NCBI GenBank assembly: GCA_900113425.1
Contig: FOZF01000002.1
Span: 947,027 to 1,011,026 of the forward strand
Source of the DNA: Stenotrophomonas maltophilia
GTDB taxonomy: Bacteria; Pseudomonadota; Gammaproteobacteria; Xanthomonadales; Xanthomonadaceae
Length of the DNA: 64,000 bases
Reading direction: 5' to 3'
Shown here: positions 8,330 through 15,674 of the stretch, piece after piece
How the letters are laid out: each line of letters begins with the position of its first letter
Position numbering within the stretch: position 1 is the stretch's first letter
Notes under the pieces: generated by a model
The model's input: only the letters and a program-made list of their open reading frames with translations
The model's database searches: none
What the model was told of the DNA's origin: nothing
Translations under genes and position numbers: made by a program

Positions 8330-8359
8330 GTAGAGCCGAGCCATGCTCGGCTGCTCTAC
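8330..8359. repeat. SMAG-type (GTAG) REP palindrome
   Basis: The element begins with GTAG, carries the dyad AGCCGAGC / GCTCGGCT around ATG and ends in GCTCTAC, the complement of GTAGAGC. This matches the known Stenotrophomonas SMAG repeats, which have a GTAG head and an imperfect stem. It sits between two convergent genes. The TAG stop of the glycosidase-like gene on the minus strand (8356-8358) is formed inside the element. Confidence 0.75.
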
Positions 8360-11300
8360 CAGCGCGCCTCCAACGTCCTGAAGGGCCGGGCCAGCCGCAC
8401 CCCTTCGGCGTCGAATGTGCTGATTGCCCGCCCATCCACGCGCACCTGCTTCGGTGCCGTGCGCGCGGGCCACCAGACCTTGACGGCCGTGGCGCTGCGC
8501 AGCCCTTCGCCGAGCGTCACGGTCAGCGTACCGTCGCGTTGCTGTGCCTGCATCCGCAGCGTGCCGTACGCCGTCGGCAGGCGCTCCACCGCAAGGCCAT
8601 CGCCGGCCAGCCAGGACGGCGGTGTGCCCGGCAGCAGTGACAGGGCATCGTCGTCCTCGCGCATCAGCATCCCGAACAGGGTGCGCCCGTACTCGGCACC
8701 GATCCAGGTGTGCGGCATGTCGCCCAGGTAGCGCGGAAAACGCAGCCGTGAGTGCACGACTTCGGCCAGCACCTGCCACTGCAGCGGGCGACGGTCGCGC
8801 AGCAGGCCCTGCAGCAGTTCGTCGGCCGCTGCGGGCTGGCCCAGATGCACATAGCTCAGGACGTTGCGGATTTCATAAGGGGTGTACGCATACAGCGCAT
8901 CGGGCTGGTTGCGCTTGCGGACGTCGTCAAGATAGCGGGCAAACGTGGTGCGCAGCGCATCAGCCGGCAGCACGCTCTGTGCACCGGTGGGATCCAGCGC
9001 GATGGAGACGCCGGTCGGGTCGCCATCGCCAAGATCGGCGGAGGAGGGAATGAAATCGATGCCCTTCCACGCCATCGTCGCGCGGATCGAAGCATGCAGC
9101 GCGTCATACAGCGCCTTGTACTGCCCGCGTGCCCAGGTGGCGGTGGCGTGGTCGCCGAGTGATTCAGCCAGCCATGCGCCGTCATGCCAGCCTTTCAGGC
9201 CCCAGTAGTCGTCCCAGTAGCTGTGGGTGGGGGAGGGATAGCCCTCGTGGCTGATCGACGGTGCCAGGATGCCGGCAAAGCGTTCCGGCGCCGGTTGATC
9301 GGCCTTGTAGCCGGGCACCAGCGTGCGCTCACGCAGTTCCTGCAGGAAGCGCAGTGCGGCCTTCACTTTCGGCAGGTACGCACGCACCGACTCAGGGCCA
9401 CCGTCGAGACGCGCGACATCGGCCACCAACGCGACGTACTGCCCCTGGCTGTCGTACTCGATGTCCGATCCGAAGCCGGTGTTGACGCTGCCATCGTCAT
9501 TGAGGATGGGTGACACCAGGCCGTTGGCATGTACCCCGTGTTCGCTGTACCACGCCAGGTAGTCGCGCGCGACCTTGGCTTCGCCCATCCGCAGCAGCAC
9601 CGCCGAGGTGGCCATGCCATCGCGGATGAACGAGCGGTTGTAGTTGCGTGGGCCGGGCTGCATGGCCGGGCCGGTCTGGTTGATCAGCATGTACGCGGCC
9701 TGCGCGCGCAGCATGTCGACCAGCGATGGATCGGGCAGGCGCAGGCCGACCTGGCCCAATCGTGCCTGCCAGTCGGCGGAGGCTTCGGCGGCCAGCGTCT
9801 CGAAGCCGGCATCGGCATCGCGTGGCAGGCGCGCGAGGTCCAGTGCCGGTGGCTCCGGCAGCACCCCCTTGGCATCGGCCGCCGCCGTGCCCAGCGGGAA
9901 GGCGACGACCACCGATTCGCTGGCGCCGGGCGCCAGTGTGATCCGGTAGTCCAGCGCCGCTGCCGCCAGCCCACGCGCATCGGTGGCCTGGCGTGCGCCG
10001 GGCAACCGGCCCGAAGCGATCGCGGAGGTGATCTCGGTTTCGCCGTTCGGGCCGAACGGTGCGGCGCCGGAGGCGCTGACCGCCGACAGCGAGTGCAGCA
10101 GGGTACGACCATTGACGCGCACGCTCTGGCCGTCGATGGCCACGTCGCGGATCGGCGACAGGCCACCGTTCTGCCACGGCGGGTTCATCTGCATCGGCCG
10201 CACCACCAGGCTCAGCGTGCCTTCGACCGGCGTGGTACCGGTATTGCGCAGTCGATGCCGGAGGAAGGTGACGGGCTGGCCGTCGCGCTCGATCGCGAAC
10301 GCTTCACTGCGAAGTTCCAGACCGGGCTGCGGCGACCAGGTGGCCGAGGGCATCGGCTTCCAGCCGTCGCGCAGGGCATGCTGCACCGTCTGTTCCGCGG
10401 CACCGGCGGCACGACCATCGGCATTGCGCCAGATCGGCTGCACCAGCGGCGCACCCTTGAATGCTTCGATGTTGCCGTATTCGTCGAAGATCGACTTCTG
10501 CCGTCCGGCATGCACGCCCACCGCCGTCCAGTACGTCTGCTGCATCTGCAACGACGCCGGGAACAAGCCACGCTGCGCGCCGCTGGCGGCGATCTGGTAC
10601 TGCTTCATCGGCGTCATCACGGCCTTCGGGCCGAGCAGGCGCAGGCGCTTGACCTGTGGCGAGGGCCCTTCGACGATGAGCCGCAGGGCACGCAGATCGT
10701 GCACCGTGTCGCTGGCCAACCAGCTCTGGGCATGGCTGGCGGCCTGCATGTCCTGCGCCAGCGGCTGCCAGCGACCCTGTGCATCCTGGGCCTGCAGGCG
10801 TGCGGCGCCACGCTGGCCCGCCCATTCCACCGCCAGGCCGGTGCCCGGCTGAGAGCGCGGCAGGGTGATTTCAAGCACATGGCTGCCCTTGCCATCGGTA
10901 GGGAGGGCGACGCCGCTGCCGCCTTGCCATAGCGCGGCTGCCTGTGCGCTGTCGAGTCCGTGCACGCGTGCACTGAGCGTGGCGTCCAAGGGTTCCATCT
11001 CGAAGATGGAGACCCCCCAGTCCGACGTGCGCTGGGGACTGGCCAGCCTCAGATAGCGCGCCTGGCGCGGTTCGAAGTACAGCGTCTCCACATCGCCCAG
11101 CGAGTCGGCCATGGTGTAGGCGGTCTGCCACTGCCGGCCGTCCATCGAGGTCTGCAGCGTGTAGCCCTCGGGATTGGAGACGTCCCAGGTCAGGCGTGCG
11201 CCCCCGAGCAGGGCAGGTGCGCCCAGATCGATCTGGAACCAGTGTCCGGGGCTGAAGGCGCCGCCGGTGACCGTCTTCGGGTCGTTGTCGATCAGATGGC

Positions 11301-11472
11301 CGATGGCCATCGCCGGGACCTGCTGTGACGAGCTGCTGGCCTGCCACTGGCTGCGCGGTGGCAGTGTCTGCGCCTGCGCGGCGAAGGCCATCACGGCCAG
11401 CGGCAGCAGAGCGCGCGCGACGTAGCGCAGGCAGGCGGAGGAGGGTCGGGAGCGATCAGCACGCAGCGTCAT
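8356..11472 (-). CDS. Secreted glycosidase-like protein with F5/8-type C domain
   Basis: A 1038-residue exported protein. The signal peptide (core LLPLAVMAFAAQAQT) probably ends at AQA. Residues about 40-165 resemble a discoidin or F5/8 type C carbohydrate-binding domain (HLIDNDPKTVTGGAFSPGHW, RYLRLASPQ). A beta-rich region follows to about 560, then an alpha-helical part of the six-hairpin glycosidase type (YNRSFIRDGMATSAVLLRMG, SDIEYDSQGQYV, HSYWDDYWGLKG), and a beta-sandwich tail. Candidate acids lie in SDIEYDSQ and WDDYWGLKGW. I cannot place it in a specific GH family. A LacI-type operator lies 56-69 bases upstream of the ATG, consistent with sugar induction. The stop codon lies inside a SMAG repeat. 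Confidence 0.75.
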   Translation of the reverse strand: MTLRADRSRPSSACLRYVARALLPLAVMAFAAQAQTLPPRSQWQASSSSQQVPAMAIGHLIDNDPKTVTGGAFSPGHWFQIDLGAPALLGGARLTWDVSNPEGYTLQTSMDGRQWQTAYTMADSLGDVETLYFEPRQARYLRLASPQRTSDWGVSIFEMEPLDATLSARVHGLDSAQAAALWQGGSGVALPTDGKGSHVLEITLPRSQPGTGLAVEWAGQRGAARLQAQDAQGRWQPLAQDMQAASHAQSWLASDTVHDLRALRLIVEGPSPQVKRLRLLGPKAVMTPMKQYQIAASGAQRGLFPASLQMQQTYWTAVGVHAGRQKSIFDEYGNIEAFKGAPLVQPIWRNADGRAAGAAEQTVQHALRDGWKPMPSATWSPQPGLELRSEAFAIERDGQPVTFLRHRLRNTGTTPVEGTLSLVVRPMQMNPPWQNGGLSPIRDVAIDGQSVRVNGRTLLHSLSAVSASGAAPFGPNGETEITSAIASGRLPGARQATDARGLAAAALDYRITLAPGASESVVVAFPLGTAAADAKGVLPEPPALDLARLPRDADAGFETLAAEASADWQARLGQVGLRLPDPSLVDMLRAQAAYMLINQTGPAMQPGPRNYNRSFIRDGMATSAVLLRMGEAKVARDYLAWYSEHGVHANGLVSPILNDDGSVNTGFGSDIEYDSQGQYVALVADVARLDGGPESVRAYLPKVKAALRFLQELRERTLVPGYKADQPAPERFAGILAPSISHEGYPSPTHSYWDDYWGLKGWHDGAWLAESLGDHATATWARGQYKALYDALHASIRATMAWKGIDFIPSSADLGDGDPTGVSIALDPTGAQSVLPADALRTTFARYLDDVRKRNQPDALYAYTPYEIRNVLSYVHLGQPAAADELLQGLLRDRRPLQWQVLAEVVHSRLRFPRYLGDMPHTWIGAEYGRTLFGMLMREDDDALSLLPGTPPSWLAGDGLAVERLPTAYGTLRMQAQQRDGTLTVTLGEGLRSATAVKVWWPARTAPKQVRVDGRAISTFDAEGVRLARPFRTLEARW

Positions 11473-11527
11473 TTCGACAGCCTTGGAGGTTCGGCCAGGA
11501 TCGGGCAGGCGCTACGCTAGCAGGGGG

Positions 11528-11541
11528 TGTAATCGTTTACA
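11528..11541. promoter_or_regulatory. LacI-family operator upstream of the glycosidase-like gene
   Basis: TGTAATCGTTTACA is a 14-bp dyad with a central CG; 12 of 14 positions are symmetric. This is the classical shape of LacI/GalR-family operators. It lies 56-69 bases upstream of the ATG at 11472 (minus strand), a position suited to repression of that promoter. No LacI-type gene is in the window. Confidence 0.6.
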
Positions 11542-11776
11542 TGACGCGCTGCAATAGGCGCGGCACCGGCAGCGCCATGGTGCGCTGCATCCCGAATGCG
11601 GCGAGGGCCTGATCGGTGCCTCCCTGGAAGCCACCCCCGTCCGGCGACACGATTGCATGTTCCAGCGCGCGGAACTGCGCAAGTGTCGGTCGGCGCTTCA
11701 GCCGTGGATGATCGCGGCGCCCGGCCAGGACGTACTGCCTTCGCTGGAACTGCGGCCAGACCTCGCCGAAGGGAAA
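11537..11776 (-). pseudogene. LysR-type regulator remnant (effector-binding domain)
   Basis: On the minus strand the translation contains YVLAGRRDHPRLKRRPTLAQ, then HAIVSPDGGGFQGGTDQALA and MALPVPRLLQ. These match the effector-binding half of LysR-type regulators (usual pattern YVCLARRDHP, VSPxGGGFxGxxDQAL, VALSVPHFL). The DNA-binding half is absent, since the SDR gene begins at 11945 in the opposite direction, and the C-terminus stops after about 10 residues of the last motif. LysR genes often sit divergent to SDR genes, so this appears to be the decayed partner of the downstream SDR. The upstream limit of the homology is approximate. Confidence 0.6.
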
Positions 11777-11944
11777 ACGGTCCGGGGCTGCACATCGGCG
11801 GATGACGCCCGGGCGCTGGACGATCTCGATGGAATCACGGCGTCCTGCGCATTCCGTGCCGTCAGGTGGGTTTCCACAATGACAGGCAGCGATGCATTGC
11901 TCGCATCGGCATCGTGTCCCCCCGTCATTCAAGGAATCACACCC

Positions 11945-12907
11945 ATGAGCAGTGCTCAAACCCCCATCGGATCTGGATTCGGCGCACACAGCACCGCGCA
12001 GGAGGTACTGGCCGGGCAGGATCTGTCCGGCAGTACGGCCGTGGTCACTGGCGGCCATTCCGGCCTGGGGCTGGAGACCACGCGCGCGCTGGCTGGCGCA
12101 GGTGCCCACGTCATTGTCGGCGCACGCGATGTGGACGCGGCGCGGCAGGCGCTGCTGGGCCTGGACCGCGTCGAGGCACGCGCGCTTGATCTGACCGATC
12201 TTGCCAGTGTCCGCCGCTTTGCCGAGGACATCGTTGCGTCAGGCCGGCGAGTCCGCTACGTGATCAACAGCGCTGGCGTGATGGCGTGCCCGCAGACGCG
12301 TGTTGGCCCGGGTGCCGAGCTGCAGTTCGCGACAAACCACCTGGGGCATTTCGCACTGGTGAATCTGCTTTGGCCAGCCATCGCCGATGGCGGCAGGGTC
12401 GTTTCGGTATCGTCCGCAGGGCATCATTTCTCGCCCATCCGTTGGGACGATATCAACTTCCTGCAGGGCTACGACAAATGGCAGGCCTATGGGCAATCAA
12501 AGACCGCCAATGTGCTGTTTGCGGTGCATCTGGACCTGCTTGGCCGGGAACGGGGAATCCACGCGTTCGCCCTGCATCCGGGGGCCATCATCACGCCGCT
12601 GCAGCGCCACGTCCCGCGCGAGGAGATGAACGCACTGGGCTGGATGACGGAGGATGGCGCGCCGGCCAACCCCGATGCGCTGAAGACGCCGCAACAGGGT
12701 GCCGCGACACAGGTCTGGGCAGCAACGTCGCCCCTGCTGGAAGGCAAGGGCGGACGCTACTGCGAAGACTGCGACGTTGCCGTGCTGGCTTCCGATGACC
12801 CGCAGGCGTTGTCCGGCGTGAAGCCGTACGCGATCGATCGTGTACAGGCGCAACGGCTCTGGGAGCTGTCGGCCAGGCTTACCGGCATCGACATGATCAG
12901 CCGCTAG
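11945..12907 (+). CDS. Short-chain dehydrogenase/reductase, retinol-dehydrogenase-like
   Basis: A 320-residue NAD(P)-dependent oxidoreductase with the Rossmann motif TGGHSGLGLET near residue 36, NSAGVM near 107, SVSSAGHH with the catalytic Ser near 153 and YGQSKTANVLF (YxxxK) near 180. The sequence resembles the retinol dehydrogenase/WWOX-like branch commonly found in bacteria next to a LysR gene. The ATG at 11945 follows AAGGAATCACACCC; upstream codons in the frame overlap the LysR remnant and are not credible. Its stop overlaps the stop region of the convergent AraC gene by 4 bases. The substrate is unknown. Confidence 0.88.
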   Translation: MSSAQTPIGSGFGAHSTAQEVLAGQDLSGSTAVVTGGHSGLGLETTRALAGAGAHVIVGARDVDAARQALLGLDRVEARALDLTDLASVRRFAEDIVASGRRVRYVINSAGVMACPQTRVGPGAELQFATNHLGHFALVNLLWPAIADGGRVVSVSSAGHHFSPIRWDDINFLQGYDKWQAYGQSKTANVLFAVHLDLLGRERGIHAFALHPGAIITPLQRHVPREEMNALGWMTEDGAPANPDALKTPQQGAATQVWAATSPLLEGKGGRYCEDCDVAVLASDDPQALSGVKPYAIDRVQAQRLWELSARLTGIDMISR

Positions 12908-13833
12908 GCAGGTCGGTGCCGTGCCCCGCAGGAGTGCCGGGCGCGGTAGGCGGTGGGTGTCTGCTTCATGGTGCGTTTGAAGGCACTGCTGAAGGCGCTG
13001 TCGGACTCATATCCGAGACGCTCGGCGATCACCGAGATCGTCAACTGCCCGTCCCGCAGCCACCGCGATGCGAGGTGCATGCGCCAGCGCGTCACGTATT
13101 CCAGGGGTGACAGTCCGCAGACCTGCTTGAAGCGCAAAGCGAAGCTGGATCGTGACGTGCCCGCGAAGGCGGACAGCTCGCTCACTGTCCACCGGCGCGC
13201 AGGATGGGCATGGATGGCATGCATCACCGGCGCGAGGCGTGGCTCGGACAACGCGGCCAGCCAACCGGGGCACTCGGGCGGAGCTTGGCTCAGATGGATG
13301 CGCAGGGCCTGCACCAGCATCATGTGTCCCAGATGCTGGGTCATGGCGGCCGTACCCGGGGAGGGGGATGACAGCTCCCGGGCAATACGCTGCAGCGCCC
13401 AGTGCAACACCGCCGCCTGCTCGGAATCGCCGCGGATGACGAGGGCAGGCGGCAGGCTGCCGAGCAGGAGATCGGCAGCCTCACCGAAACTGAAGCGGCT
13501 GCCGAGCAGCTGCAGGTCCTGGCCGTCGCCGCACTGTGCGACGCCCTCCACCGCGTCGCGATAGAGATCGTCCGCGTCCCGCACAGGCAGCGCAAGGTCA
13601 CTGGCCAGCACGTACCGGCGTCCCCGCGACAGCAGCACGCAGTCACCCTGCTGCAATCGTATCGGCGTGTCCATGCCGTCCACCCGCAGCCAGCACGCGC
13701 CGTGCAGCACGGCATTGAACTTCAGTGCATCCAGCGGGGAGAAACGCAGCGCCCACGCGCCACCGGCCCTGAGCCCGCCGAAGTACAGCGGTTGGTTGGC
13801 CAACGTGGAAAGAATGTCCGACAGAGGATCCAT
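12904..13833 (-). CDS. AraC-family regulator with cupin N-terminal domain
   Basis: A 309-residue regulator. The N-terminal about 170 residues look like the AraC-associated cupin (LKFNAVLHGACWLRVDG, LQQGDCVLLSRGRRYVL). The C-terminal two-helix-turn-helix domain is clear: WTVSELSAFAGTSRSSFALR and ISVIAERLGYESDSAFSSAF, ending FKRTMKQTPTAYR. The ATG at 13833 fits the domain start; longer in-frame versions run into the preceding MBL gene. It lies 26 bases after the MBL-fold gene in the same direction and is tail-to-tail with the SDR, so it may control either one. Confidence 0.88.
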   Translation of the reverse strand: MDPLSDILSTLANQPLYFGGLRAGGAWALRFSPLDALKFNAVLHGACWLRVDGMDTPIRLQQGDCVLLSRGRRYVLASDLALPVRDADDLYRDAVEGVAQCGDGQDLQLLGSRFSFGEAADLLLGSLPPALVIRGDSEQAAVLHWALQRIARELSSPSPGTAAMTQHLGHMMLVQALRIHLSQAPPECPGWLAALSEPRLAPVMHAIHAHPARRWTVSELSAFAGTSRSSFALRFKQVCGLSPLEYVTRWRMHLASRWLRDGQLTISVIAERLGYESDSAFSSAFKRTMKQTPTAYRARHSCGARHRPA

Positions 13834-13859
13834 GCGCGCGATACCGTTGCCAGGCAAGC

Positions 13860-14939
13860 TCAGCGCAGCGCCACCTGTTCCCACCAGCGCGTGCCTGCCT
13901 GCGGCGCCTGCATGTCCAGCGCCTCGCCCATCATCGGCGTGGCGACCGGCACATCGTGCGCGGCCGCCAGCGCGGTGATGCGCTCGAAGGGCTGTTGCCA
14001 GTCGTGCAGGGCCAGGTCGAAGGTGCCGTTGTGGATCGGCAGCAGCCACTTGCCGCGCAGGTCCAGGTGGGCCTGCAGCGTCTGCTCCGGCTGCATGTGC
14101 ACGAATGCCCAGCGCGGATCGTATGCGCCGGTTTCGATCATGGTCAGATCGAACGGGCCGTACTTCTCGCCGATGGCCTTGAAGCCATCGAAGTAGCCGG
14201 TGTCACCACTGAAGAAGATGCGGAAGTCGCCGTCCTGGATCACCCACGAGGCCCACAGGCTGCGGTCGCTGTCGCCCAGGCCGCGGCCGGAGAAGTGCTG
14301 GCCGGGTGTGGCGGTCAGGCGCAGGCCATCGGCTTCGGTCGATTGCCACCAGTCCAGCTGTTCGACCTTGTCCGCGTCCACGCCCCAGGCGATCAACTGA
14401 TCACCCACACCCAGCGGCGCGATGAAGCGCGCGGTCTTGCCCGCCAGCTGCATCACCGCAGCGTGATCGAGATGGTCGTAATGGTTGTGCGAGAGGATCA
14501 CGCCGGCGATCGGCGGCAGCTGTTCGATGCTGATCGGCGGGGCGTGGAACCGCGCAGGGCCCATCCACTGCACCGGTGACGCCCGTTCGGAGAAGACCGG
14601 GTCGGTCAGCCAGTACTGGCCGCGCAGCTTCAGCAGGATCGTCGAATGCCCCAGCCGGAACAGGCTGCGATCCGGCGCAACGTCCAGCGCGGCACGATCC
14701 AGCGCCTGCACCGGTATGGCGGCCGCGGGTACGGTCCCCTTCGGCTTGTTGAACAGGAAGGTCCACCAGATCTCCAGCCCGTTGCGCAGGCCCATCGCCG
14801 GGCGCGGCAGTACGTTGTGGAATCTGCCCTCGCGGTACTGCGGGGAGTCGGGGAAGTCGGGAAGGGACCAGGACTTGCAGAAGGTGTAGGCGGTCACGGC
14901 GAGGATTCCAAGCAGGAGGACAAGGAGCAGGCGCTTCAT
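13860..14939 (-). CDS. MBL-fold metallo-hydrolase, RomA/NAPE-PLD-like
   Basis: A 359-residue protein with an N-terminal hydrophobic segment (LLLVLLLGILAVTAYTF) that anchors or exports it. The metallo-beta-lactamase fold is shown by LGHSTILLKLRGQYWLTDPV, the metal motif LSHNHYDHLDH near 150, FFSGDTGYFDGF near 245 and PIHNGTFDLALH near 305. The family includes Enterobacter RomA and N-acyl-phosphatidylethanolamine phospholipase D. The ATG at 14939 places MKRLLL at the start of the signal segment. Twin palindromes at 14957-14972 and 14992-15007 separate it from the divergent TetR gene, which therefore probably represses it. Confidence 0.87.
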   Translation of the reverse strand: MKRLLLVLLLGILAVTAYTFCKSWSLPDFPDSPQYREGRFHNVLPRPAMGLRNGLEIWWTFLFNKPKGTVPAAAIPVQALDRAALDVAPDRSLFRLGHSTILLKLRGQYWLTDPVFSERASPVQWMGPARFHAPPISIEQLPPIAGVILSHNHYDHLDHAAVMQLAGKTARFIAPLGVGDQLIAWGVDADKVEQLDWWQSTEADGLRLTATPGQHFSGRGLGDSDRSLWASWVIQDGDFRIFFSGDTGYFDGFKAIGEKYGPFDLTMIETGAYDPRWAFVHMQPEQTLQAHLDLRGKWLLPIHNGTFDLALHDWQQPFERITALAAAHDVPVATPMMGEALDMQAPQAGTRWWEQVALR

Positions 14940-14956
14940 GGGTGACGTCCGCAGGG

Positions 14957-14972
14957 TACACTGCACAGTGTA
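14957..14972. promoter_or_regulatory. TetR-type operator, copy 1
   Basis: TACACTG-CA-CAGTGTA is a perfect dyad with 7-bp arms. It lies 18 bases upstream of the MBL-fold start and within the 103-base divergent region shared with the TetR gene. A second copy with its centre 35 bases away makes a chance palindrome unlikely. Confidence 0.7.
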
Positions 14973-14991
14973 GTTTCCTGTTACCGAAAAG

Positions 14992-15007
14992 TACACTGAT
15001 CGGTGTA
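14992..15007. promoter_or_regulatory. TetR-type operator, copy 2
   Basis: TACACTG-AT-CGGTGTA repeats the first operator with one mismatch between its arms. It lies 35 bases upstream of the TetR start at 15043, as expected for autoregulation. Confidence 0.65.
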
Positions 15008-15042
15008 AAATGGGGGTATCCGTTCAGTTATCTGGTGTCGCC

Positions 15043-15654
15043 ATGTCCCGTCCGCCGCAGCGCCTGACTGACCGCAAACGCGAGGCCATCGTGCGCGCGG
15101 CGGTGGAGGAATTCCGCACGGCCGGCTATGAGGCCACCAGCATGGACCGGATCGCGGCGGCGGCCGGTGTATCCAAACGCACGGTCTACAACCACTTCCC
15201 CAGCAAGGAAGAGCTGTTCTCGCTGATTCTGGAGGAGCTCTGGGAACGCAGCATGGCCAGCGTCGAACTGCCCTACCGTCCGGAGCAGCCGCTGGAGCCG
15301 CAGCTGCTCGCGTTGCTCGAGCAGAAGCTGGAGCTGCTGGGTGATGCCAATTTCATCGACCTGGCCCGCGTTGCCATGGCGGAGATCATCCATTCACCCG
15401 AACGTGCGCAGGCAATCGTCTGTCGCATGGGCGAGAAGGAGAGTGGGGAAAGCGCCTGGATCCGTGCGGCGATCGCCGATGGCCGACTGCGGGCGGTCGA
15501 TCCCGAATTCGCCGCCCATCAGCTGCATGGACTGGTGAAGAGTTTCGCCTTCTGGCCGCAGGTAACGATGGGGCAGGCACCGCTGGGTGCCGACGAGCGC
15601 GCGCGGGTGGCGGCGTCGGCGGTGGCCATGTTCCTGGGCCACTACGCGCGCTGA
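15043..15654 (+). CDS. TetR-family transcriptional repressor
   Basis: A 203-residue regulator. The N-terminal helix-turn-helix is typical: IVRAAVEEFRTAGYEATSMD, IAAAAGVSKRTVYNHFPSKE, followed by the helical ligand-binding domain with the TetR_C-like region FIDLARVAMAEIIHSPE. The ATG at 15043 gives MSRPPQ; an in-frame ATG at 15010 begins 3 bases after the second palindrome and is less likely. It is divergent from the MBL-fold/AraC pair and probably represses that unit and itself through the twin dyads. The ligand is unknown. Confidence 0.9.
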   Translation: MSRPPQRLTDRKREAIVRAAVEEFRTAGYEATSMDRIAAAAGVSKRTVYNHFPSKEELFSLILEELWERSMASVELPYRPEQPLEPQLLALLEQKLELLGDANFIDLARVAMAEIIHSPERAQAIVCRMGEKESGESAWIRAAIADGRLRAVDPEFAAHQLHGLVKSFAFWPQVTMGQAPLGADERARVAASAVAMFLGHYAR

Positions 15655-15674
15655 CGCCGTGGCAACCGCTGCCA

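Noticed and set aside
15010..15042. Earlier ATG (15010) for the TetR gene.
   Set aside because: It begins 3 bases after an operator palindrome and lacks a ribosome binding site; the ATG at 15043 starts the typical N-terminus.
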